From an uncultured Campylobacter sp. (lineage in GTDB: Bacteria > Campylobacterota > Campylobacteria > Campylobacterales > Campylobacteraceae), in contig NZ_CALEDC010000430.1 in NCBI RefSeq assembly GCF_937949835.1, positions 1 to 5,099 of the forward strand: 5,099 bases of DNA, written 5' to 3'. A program made the position numbers and the translations under genes. Shown here piece by piece: positions 1 to 5,099 of the stretch (its first letter is position 1; every line of letters begins with the position of its first letter). The notes under the pieces are model-generated. The model made no database searches. It was given only the letters and a program-made list of their open reading frames with translations, and had not been told where the DNA came from.

Positions 1-1735
1 GAGCTTGGATCATCTGGGCAGGGCGAGCTTTTCAAAAATCAAAGAGCGAGTGCGCGAAAAGCTCTTTGCGATCGCTTCAAAGATCATCACGCTGGCTGCC
101 AAGCGCGAGCTGGTGCGGGGGCTCGTCATCAAAAACGAAAGTGCGGATTATGCGAAATTTTTAAGCGCAAGCGGTTTTAGCTACACGAGCGATCAGCAAA
201 AGGCGGTGAGCGCGATTTTGGCGGATCTGCAAAGCGGCAAGGTGATGGACCGCCTACTTAGCGGCGACGTGGGCTTTGGAAAGACCGAGGTTGCGATGAA
301 TGCGATCTTTGCCTGCATCCGCAGCGGCCATTCGGTGTTGTTTTTCGTGCCTACGACGCTGCTTAGCTCTCAACATTACGCCACGCTTAGCGAGCGCTTT
401 AGGGAGTTTGAAATTCCTGTTTTCAAGCTCGATCGCTTCAGTAGCGCGAGGCAAAAGAGCGAAATTTTAAAACGTCTGCAAAGCGGCGAGGCGATCGTCG
501 TGGTCGGCACGCATTCGCTTTTAAATTTAAACCCCGCAAATTTAGGGCTCATAATCATCGATGAGGAGCATAAATTCGGCGTTAAGCAAAAGGAGCGGCT
601 CAAAGAAAAAAGCGCCGCCTCGCACCTACTTAGTATGTCCGCTACGCCGATACCGCGCAGTCTAAATATGGCGCTAAGCTCGATTAAAAGCTACTCCACG
701 CTGCTTAGCCCGCCGCAGGACCGCCTGGACGTGCGCACCTTCGTCAAGCAGTGGGACGAAAAGATCATAAAAGAGGCGATCTCGCGCGAGCTGCGACGCG
801 GCGGGCAGATTTTTTACGTCCACAACCACATTGCGACGATGCAAAGCGCCAAAAAGAAGCTGCTTGAAATTTTGCCGAGCCTTAAAATTTTAATTCTACA
901 CTCCAAGATCGACGCTAAAACTACGGAGGATGAAATTTTAAAATTTGTGGCGGGCGGATACGATCTGCTGCTCTGCACCAGCATCGTAGAAAGCGGCATC
1001 CACATGCCGCGCGTAAATACGATCATCGTCGAAAACGCTGATAAATTCGGTATCGCCGATCTGCATCAGCTGCGCGGTCGCGTCGGGCGTAGCAACAAAC
1101 AGGGCTTTTGCTACTTTTTGATCGAGGATAAAACTGCCCTTGCGCAGGACGCGCTAAAACGGCTCGTAGCGCTTGAGAGCAACTCGTTTTTGGGCAGCGG
1201 TTCGGTGCTAGCGTATCACGATCTTGAAATTCGCGGCGGCGGAAACCTGCTCGGAGAGGCGCAGAGCGGGCATATTGAAGCGATCGGCTACTCGCTTTAT
1301 CTAAAGATGCTCGAAGAGGAGATCGGCAAGCTGCTAAGCAGAAAGAGCGCCGCTGCGAGCGTAGAGCTTAAAATTTCCGTAAACGCCTTTTTGAACTCGG
1401 AATTTATCAGAGAGGATCGCCTGCGCTTGGATCTTTACAGGCGGCTTAGCAAGTGCGCAGAGGCGAGCGAAGTGCTTGAAATTTTCGGCGAGATCGAGGA
1501 TCGCTTCGGGCACGCAGACATTTACACTAAGCAATTTATCGACGTGATGATGATTAAGGTTTTGGCCACAAAGCTTGGCTTGCGCGTGATTTCGAGCATG
1601 GATGAAAATATCTTGATCACCCTTGCAAACGGCGATAAGGTGCGATTAAAGGCACAGACGCGCGACGATGACGACGTGATAAACGAAATTTTGATCTATC
1701 TGCGAAGGGAGCTAAAAAATGCGAACTTGCGATGA
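1..1735 (+). CDS. mfd: Transcription-repair coupling factor Mfd (C-terminal part, 5' truncated by window edge)
   Basis: Mfd is a DNA translocase that pushes stalled RNA polymerase off damaged template and recruits UvrA. The frame is open at the left edge (it runs from base 2), so the TTG at 5 is an internal Leu codon and not a start. The UvrB-like N-terminal domains and most of the polymerase-binding domain lie upstream. Numbering from the codon at 5, the superfamily 2 helicase motifs appear in order: Q motif near 62-67, Walker A GDVGFGKT 87-94, DEEH box 186-189, SATP 211-215, and QLRGRVGRS 355-363. The Mfd/RecG-specific TRG segment spans about 405-436 (HDLEIRGGGNLLGEAQSGH). GDVGFGKT (RecG usually has GDVGSGKT), together with a D7/TRCF C-terminal domain (about 450-570), separates it from RecG. 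The C-terminus looks complete, and the stop overlaps the next gene by 17 bases. The identification is secure. Confidence 0.97.
   Translation, partial: SLDHLGRASFSKIKERVREKLFAIASKIITLAAKRELVRGLVIKNESADYAKFLSASGFSYTSDQQKAVSAILADLQSGKVMDRLLSGDVGFGKTEVAMNAIFACIRSGHSVLFFVPTTLLSSQHYATLSERFREFEIPVFKLDRFSSARQKSEILKRLQSGEAIVVVGTHSLLNLNPANLGLIIIDEEHKFGVKQKERLKEKSAASHLLSMSATPIPRSLNMALSSIKSYSTLLSPPQDRLDVRTFVKQWDEKIIKEAISRELRRGGQIFYVHNHIATMQSAKKKLLEILPSLKILILHSKIDAKTTEDEILKFVAGGYDLLLCTSIVESGIHMPRVNTIIVENADKFGIADLHQLRGRVGRSNKQGFCYFLIEDKTALAQDALKRLVALESNSFLGSGSVLAYHDLEIRGGGNLLGEAQSGHIEAIGYSLYLKMLEEEIGKLLSRKSAAASVELKISVNAFLNSEFIREDRLRLDLYRRLSKCAEASEVLEIFGEIEDRFGHADIYTKQFIDVMMIKVLATKLGLRVISSMDENILITLANGDKVRLKAQTRDDDDVINEILIYLRRELKNANLR
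1705..1711 (+). promoter_or_regulatory. Ribosome binding site for the DUF815 ATPase, inside mfd
   Basis: AAGGGAG lies seven bases before the ATG at 1719 and within the last codons of mfd. It supports that ATG as the start, even though the resulting N-terminus overlaps mfd and is poorly conserved in character. Ribosomes finishing mfd would cover this site, which suggests translational coupling. Confidence 0.65.
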
Positions 1736-2702
1736 AAATATCAAAAAAAGCGCGAGCAAAAGCAGAAGTGAAGGGCTAAATTTAGACTCGGTAAGCGGTT
1801 TGAATTTAGCGCCGCAAGCCGTCCTAAAAAGTGCGCAGAGCGGCACCGGCGAGCAAATTTATTTCAGCGATTTTAGCGCGATTGATTGGCGCACGATACA
1901 GGTCGCCGTCTTCCGCGCGAATAAAAAGGCGCTAAAGATCGTTCGTGACATCGATTTTACCGATCTTGACGCGCTTGTGGGGCTAGAGAGCCAAAAATCG
2001 GCTCTTATAAAAAACACGGGCGCTTTCCTGCGCGGCGCAAGCGCCAACCACGCGCTGCTATGGGGCGAGAGCGGCTGCGGCAAATCAAGCCTTGCAAAAG
2101 CGGTTTTTTCTAAATTTATCCCGCAAGGCCTTAAGATCATCGAGATCGGTAGGGACGATCTGGGTTATCTCGTGGATATAATCGACGCGATCCGCGAAAC
2201 AAGCTTTAAATTTATCATCTTTTGCGACGATTTGAGCTTTGAGCTCGGCGAGAGCGGCTACAAGCACCTAAAGCCGCTGCTAGAAGGATCCTTAGAGCGC
2301 GCGCCGCGCAACGTGCTGATGTATGCGACGTCCAACCGCCGCCACATCGTAGGCGAATGCGCAAGCGACAACGACGCTGCGCAGATCAGCCGCGGCGAGT
2401 TGCACCTAAGCGACGCGGCGAACGAGCGAATCAGCCTGAGCGAGCGCTTCGGGCTGCAGCTAAGCTTTTACGGCGGGAGCATGCGGGAGTATTTAGGGAT
2501 CGTAGATGCCTATTTTGCGGCTGCGCAAAGTATGAACGCGGCTGAATTTCGCTTGAGCTTTGCTGCAAATTTAGACGCGCTGCACACAAAGGCGCGGGAG
2601 TTTGCGATGCTTCGCGCAAGTCGCAGCGGCCGCGCGGCAAAGCAGTTTTTCTTGAGCTTTGGCGAGGAATTTTTTGCAAATTTAAAAGGTGGCGGCAGAT
2701 GA
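1719..2702 (+). CDS. DUF815-family AAA+ ATPase
   Basis: This is a cytoplasmic P-loop ATPase of the DUF815 family (PF05673), whose biological role is not established. After a low-complexity, Ser/Lys-rich N-terminus (about 1-45), the family pattern is clear. DLDALVGLESQK (82-93) and the segment before the P-loop are followed by Walker A GESGCGKS (116-123). Walker B is FIIFCDD (165-171), a sensor-1-like YATSNRRH follows at 202-209, and SLSERFGLQLSF at 239-250 carries Arg243, a possible arginine finger. The length of 327 residues is somewhat longer than a minimal family member because of the N-terminal tail. The start is supported by AAGGGAG at 1705-1711. The gene overlaps mfd by 17 bases and its TGA overlaps a downstream ATG (ATGA). 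No transmembrane segment or DNA-binding domain is visible. Family assignment is confident; function is unknown, and any link to repair rests only on the neighbours. Confidence 0.93.
   Translation: MRTCDENIKKSASKSRSEGLNLDSVSGLNLAPQAVLKSAQSGTGEQIYFSDFSAIDWRTIQVAVFRANKKALKIVRDIDFTDLDALVGLESQKSALIKNTGAFLRGASANHALLWGESGCGKSSLAKAVFSKFIPQGLKIIEIGRDDLGYLVDIIDAIRETSFKFIIFCDDLSFELGESGYKHLKPLLEGSLERAPRNVLMYATSNRRHIVGECASDNDAAQISRGELHLSDAANERISLSERFGLQLSFYGGSMREYLGIVDAYFAAAQSMNAAEFRLSFAANLDALHTKAREFAMLRASRSGRAAKQFFLSFGEEFFANLKGGGR
2685..2692 (+). promoter_or_regulatory. Possible ribosome binding site for the small ORF at 2699
   Basis: AAAGGTGG, within the last codons of the ATPase gene, ends six bases before the ATG at 2699. 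It is an acceptable but imperfect Shine-Dalgarno match. It is one of the reasons for taking the small ORF seriously. Confidence 0.4.
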
Positions 2703-2824
2703 ATACGGCACGCGAATTTAAATTTGTTGTAAATTTTATCGCCGTGCTAGAGCGCATGCGGGAAATCGCTGCTACTGCGCGAAATTTTAGAAACGATGCC
2801 AGAAATTTAGGAGGCGCGAGATGA
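2699..2824 (+). CDS. Possible 41-residue small protein, coupled to both neighbours
   Basis: An ATG at 2699 overlaps the ATPase stop as ATGA. The frame runs 41 codons to a TGA at 2822-2824, which itself overlaps the ATG of the glycosylase gene as ATGA. An upstream AAAGGTGG supports initiation. The peptide begins MNTAREFKFVVNFIAVLE and continues into a basic stretch rich in Arg, Asn and Ala (about 19-41). It could form an amphipathic helix with a short hydrophobic patch (VVNFIAVL, 10-17) but has no recognisable domain. I do not recognise it. The two exact stop/start overlaps suggest it is translated, if only to carry ribosomes to the next start. Alternatively it is a chance open frame in a 118-base spacer. 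Poorly supported as a functional protein. Confidence 0.4.
   Translation: MNTAREFKFVVNFIAVLERMREIAATARNFRNDARNLGGAR
2809..2814 (+). promoter_or_regulatory. Strong ribosome binding site for the MagIII-type glycosylase
   Basis: AGGAGG lies six bases before the ATG at 2821. It is a near-consensus Shine-Dalgarno sequence and the strongest one in the window, and it fixes the start of the glycosylase. Confidence 0.8.
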
Positions 2825-3519
2825 GCGTGACCGAGCTTTTTATCGCGCTTTTTCGCGCCGTGAAAATCAAGGATTTTCGCTGGTGGCCTGGGTTTGGAAG
2901 CTTTGAGGTGGTCGTGGGGGCGATTTTGATCCAAAATACGGCGTGGCGCAATGCCGACGCGGCACTGCAAAACCTGCGTAGTAAGGGGCTTTTGAGCCTA
3001 GATGGGATCGCCGGGCTAGATGAAGCGGATCTTGCGGAGATCATTAAAGTGAGCGGATTTTATAATCAAAAAGCGAGACGTCTAAGCTTGCTTTGCAAAG
3101 CGATAATCGCGGATTTTGGGGATTTTGAGAGCTTCAAAGCGAGCGTTGGCCGTGAGTGGCTGCTAGCATGCAAGGGGATCGGCGCGGAGAGCTGCGATGC
3201 GATCTTGTGCTATGCTTGCGAGCGCGCAGTGATGGTCGCAGACAGCTATTCGGCACGGCTACTCGGCGCTTTGGGCTATGAGTTTGAAAGCTACGACGAG
3301 CTTAGTGCGTGGCTAGGCGAGCTGGAATTTGAGCGGATCTATGAGTTTGTAAATTCCGCTAATTTTCCCTGCGCTGCGGCGGCAAAAGCAGATAAGCTGG
3401 AGAACGAAAACAGCGCGTATGCGTTATTTCATGGGCTCATAGTAGAATTTTGCAAAGCGCATTTGAAAGGTAAAATTTTCGACGAGAGCGCGAAAATAAT
3501 TTTAAATGATTTGAGGTAG
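2821..3519 (+). CDS. magIII: 3-methyladenine DNA glycosylase, MagIII type (HhH-GPD superfamily)
   Basis: This enzyme would remove alkylated purines such as 3-methyladenine as the first step of base excision repair in the cytoplasm. Length is 232 residues; the H. pylori enzyme is, from memory, about 218. Features matching MagIII as I recall it are: Trp21-Trp22-Pro23 near the N-terminus (WWP lines the base pocket), ILIQNT (35-40), SGFYNQKARRL (78-88), the helix-hairpin-helix with KGIGAES (118-124), ILCYAC (128-133), catalytic Asp141 in MVADSYS, and FHGLIVEFCK (203-212) ending in Lys212, which aligns with the carbamylated active-site Lys of H. pylori MagIII. The endonuclease III lyase lysine position holds Glu123, and the C-terminal four-cysteine iron-sulfur motif is absent. 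Both points argue for a monofunctional glycosylase and against Nth. The start has AGGAGG six bases upstream. Databases may label it only 'endonuclease III domain-containing protein'. Confidence 0.9.
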   Translation: MSVTELFIALFRAVKIKDFRWWPGFGSFEVVVGAILIQNTAWRNADAALQNLRSKGLLSLDGIAGLDEADLAEIIKVSGFYNQKARRLSLLCKAIIADFGDFESFKASVGREWLLACKGIGAESCDAILCYACERAVMVADSYSARLLGALGYEFESYDELSAWLGELEFERIYEFVNSANFPCAAAAKADKLENENSAYALFHGLIVEFCKAHLKGKIFDESAKIILNDLR

Positions 3520-3521
3520 AT

Positions 3522-5009
3522 ATGTTTAACACTAAAATTTTAGAAAATTTAATGGTTGCTTTTTGCTTTTGTATAACGCTTGCGTTACATTTACTGATAT
3601 TTAACCATTACTTCTCACTCCAAGAAGGCTGGTGGGAAACCTATGCTTATTTAGTAAATAAAGGAGAAGTGATCAATAAAGATTTTTATCTAGCATGGAC
3701 TCCGTTATTTGTCTATATAAACGCCTTTTATCAAAAAATATTTGGGATAAATTTCTTCGCTTTTGCCTGCATCGGCGTAGTGGCCGCAATGATACAGGTG
3801 ATCTTGCTTTATGCTGTTTTGAGGGAGTTTTTTTCTAGGGTAAGTAGCGCTGTAGCAGCAATTTTTGCGAGCTTGCTATGGATCGTTGGTGGGTCGTATA
3901 TCGCCAAAGACTATCATACCTACGTTTTCATCATAGAATTTTCTACTCTATTATTTCTAGTAAAATCCATAAAAAATGAAAATTCTAAAAAAGGCATCAT
4001 ATATCAAATACTTGGAATTTTATTTTTAGTCCTACTTTTTTTCATAAAGCAAAATGTAGGTTTGGTTCTTTTCGCTAGTCTTTTTGTATCTTATGCTTTT
4101 ATATCTAGTAACGTAAAAGATTATTTAAAAAGAATAGGATTTTTACTACTCTTTACTATTATATTCTTTGCATCCATAAATTTCATAATGCCTTTTGATC
4201 CTTCATCAATAACAGATAATGATTCAAAAGGAAGTCTATGGACGATAGCGACGAGGTTTATTTTTGAGCCATTATTATTTAAGAATTTAATTGTGGCATT
4301 TACTATATTTATTTTTATACTAGTATTAAAAAGGTACTTTGATTGTATTTGTTGTATATATGATAAAACTATGATGAAAATAATGCATGATGTTGCTAGT
4401 CCTATAAGATTCGCAATGGTGGGTGCAATTTTTATAGTGCTTGGATATTTTATAATTCATTTTACTAGCAAGCATATCTATATCGGCTTTTCTATATCTA
4501 TAATACTATTTATAATTACCATGGTATTTATTATTAAAAATGCTAAAATTTATAAATCTAAAGAATATAAATTTATGGCGCTAGCCATTACGGCTATAGT
4601 ATATAGTGGCACCTTAACTTCGTATGCGCTAGACATGAATACTATATTGCTTTGCCTGAGCTTTGCTTTTGCATATATATTAAATCAAAATTTAAGAAAT
4701 TTTGTAAGGGCGATATTTTTATTCTGGATGCTTTTTATAATGGCTTTAATATTTTATAGTAAGCTATTAAATCCATATAATTGGTTAGAGAATTATCAAC
4801 CAAGTATATTTCGGGCAGATGGTGAGGCTTCTTATCCACAATTAAAGGGTATAAAAATGGATAAGAAAATTTCTGAAATTTTAGATTTTTTTAATGAATA
4901 TGTTGGTAAAAAATCCAAGTCTGATAAAGATTTTTACTTTTTCAGGTGGAGTAAATGCCTCGGAGATGGGAAGGCACTTGATGGGGTAGGGAATGAAGAC
5001 GGTTTTTGA
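3522..5009 (+). CDS. Polytopic membrane protein, probable GT-C / family 39-like glycosyltransferase with altered C-terminus
   Basis: The product is 495 residues with roughly 11-13 membrane segments (for example about 10-28, 80-102, 107-127, 158-175, 178-195, 204-223, 297-312, 318-337, 350-368, 393-412). After the first helix a periplasmic-type loop carries QEGWW (34-38), KDFYLAWTPLF (53-63) and a downstream KIFG (72-75). This resembles the acidic-residue loop of GT-C enzymes that use polyprenyl-phosphate sugars, so Glu35 is a candidate catalytic acid. KQNVG (176-180) is also common in such proteins. Acceptor and sugar cannot be told. The gene starts two bases after magIII with a modest GAGG site, yet it is much more AT-rich than everything upstream, suggesting acquisition. 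Residues up to about Phe474 (DFYFF) look native. The last 21, beginning RWSKCL, look like antisense read-through of another gene, so the true C-terminus is probably lost. Membrane nature is sure; the enzyme class is probable. Confidence 0.75.
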   Translation: MFNTKILENLMVAFCFCITLALHLLIFNHYFSLQEGWWETYAYLVNKGEVINKDFYLAWTPLFVYINAFYQKIFGINFFAFACIGVVAAMIQVILLYAVLREFFSRVSSAVAAIFASLLWIVGGSYIAKDYHTYVFIIEFSTLLFLVKSIKNENSKKGIIYQILGILFLVLLFFIKQNVGLVLFASLFVSYAFISSNVKDYLKRIGFLLLFTIIFFASINFIMPFDPSSITDNDSKGSLWTIATRFIFEPLLFKNLIVAFTIFIFILVLKRYFDCICCIYDKTMMKIMHDVASPIRFAMVGAIFIVLGYFIIHFTSKHIYIGFSISIILFIITMVFIIKNAKIYKSKEYKFMALAITAIVYSGTLTSYALDMNTILLCLSFAFAYILNQNLRNFVRAIFLFWMLFIMALIFYSKLLNPYNWLENYQPSIFRADGEASYPQLKGIKMDKKISEILDFFNEYVGKKSKSDKDFYFFRWSKCLGDGKALDGVGNEDGF

Positions 5010-5099
5010 AGGGAAGTTGGGTTGGTAGCATACGTGATACTCGTAGAGTCCGGTGATAATACCGTTGCAATCTTTGGCAATGAACTTGTTGAGAAGTTC
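4881..5099 (-). pseudogene. Fragment of a GT-B-like glycosyltransferase on the opposite strand, broken at the junction and cut by the window edge
   Basis: On the minus strand an open frame enters from the right edge (first codon at 5099) and runs 72 codons to a TAA at 4883-4881, with no ATG. Residues 11-59 look like a real protein. GIITGLYEYHVCYQ (13-26) and KTVFIPYPI (32-40) resemble the end of the first Rossmann domain and the linker of GT-B glycosyltransferases. EKVKIFI (53-59) is the expected opening strand of the second domain. After that it reads RLGFFTNIFIKKI and stops, which is just the antisense of the membrane gene, so the C-terminal donor-binding domain is missing. C-ending codons (CTC, AAC, TTC, GCC, ACC) and about 47% GC set it apart from the AT-rich gene it overlaps. 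The assignment is from remembered family patterns, not a search. If the join is an assembly artefact, the gene itself may be intact elsewhere. Confidence 0.5.
4923..4943. other. Probable recombination or assembly junction with shared reading on both strands
   Basis: These 21 bases read DKDFYFF on the plus strand, in keeping with the preceding membrane glycosyltransferase, and EKVKIFI on the minus strand, in keeping with the antisense GT-B-like fragment. Left of it only the plus frame looks natural; right of it only the minus frame does. The breakpoint must lie in or beside this stretch. A short sequence common to two unrelated genes is what microhomology-mediated joining, or a false overlap in assembly, would leave. 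Confidence 0.5.

Noticed and set aside
5..7. TTG as a start codon for a 576-residue protein
   Set aside because: The frame continues upstream to the window edge and the sequence is the middle of Mfd, so this is an internal leucine codon.
860..945. Repeated AAATTT / AAAATTTT strings, considered as possible repeats or binding sites
   Set aside because: They occur throughout all the GC-rich genes in coding register (Lys-Phe, Lys-Ile-Leu and similar). They are a codon and word preference of these Campylobacter genomes, not a discrete element.
1859..2140. Minus-strand open frame of 93 codons inside the ATPase gene
   Set aside because: It is antisense to the conserved Walker A region, has no family resemblance, and has no ribosome site that I could make out.
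2357..2545. Plus-strand 62-codon frame within the ATPase gene
   Set aside because: It is an alternative frame of conserved DUF815 sequence; its extreme Arg/Ala content is typical of out-of-frame reading.
2431..2970. Minus-strand open frame of 179 codons across the end of the ATPase gene and the start of the glycosylase
   Set aside because: It lies antisense to two well-supported genes, is rich in Arg, Ser, Pro and Ala as expected of a GC-rich shadow frame, and shows no recognisable domain.
3504..3521. Possible terminator between magIII and the membrane gene
   Set aside because: Only two bases separate the genes, and no GC-rich hairpin followed by a T-run is present.

Overview
The window looks like part of an epsilonproteobacterial chromosome, most likely one of the higher-GC, often oral Campylobacter species. 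C. gracilis, C. showae and C. rectus are candidates, but the species is not proven. Three things point there: the Mfd and MagIII-type proteins, the dense head-to-tail packing of genes, and the constant AAATTT / GAAATTTT strings inside otherwise GC-rich coding sequence. No rRNA, tRNA, CRISPR array, insertion sequence or convincing terminator is visible. No gene-free stretch reaches 300 bases.

Bases 1-3519 form one tightly packed plus-strand block. It opens inside mfd (transcription-repair coupling factor), of which only the helicase and C-terminal part is present. The mfd stop overlaps by 17 bases the start of a DUF815-type AAA+ ATPase. This is followed by a possible 41-codon small ORF, joined by ATGA stop/start overlaps on both sides. 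Next is a 3-methyladenine DNA glycosylase of the Helicobacter/Campylobacter MagIII type. Two of the three recognised proteins are DNA-repair enzymes and the third is an ATPase of unknown role. The overlaps suggest co-transcription and translational coupling.

At 3522, two bases after the magIII stop, the composition changes sharply to AT-rich. A 495-residue polytopic membrane protein begins there, resembling GT-C / family 39-like glycosyltransferases. It is probably an acquired or variable surface-glycan gene, unrelated in function to the repair block.

The last ~155 bases are the most unusual part. Near 4923-4943 the membrane protein stops looking like its family. The GC content rises again to about 47%, and the minus strand carries an open frame (4881-5099) whose protein resembles the middle of a GT-B glycosyltransferase, with codon use unlike the rest of the window. 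The two unrelated gene fragments meet within a ~21-base stretch that reads plausibly in both. This is either a genuine rearrangement between surface-glycan genes, possibly with DNA from another oral genus, or a chimeric join made during assembly. The sequence alone cannot decide. Apart from this join, the window is an ordinary repair-gene cluster and I see no clear new defence or mobile system.
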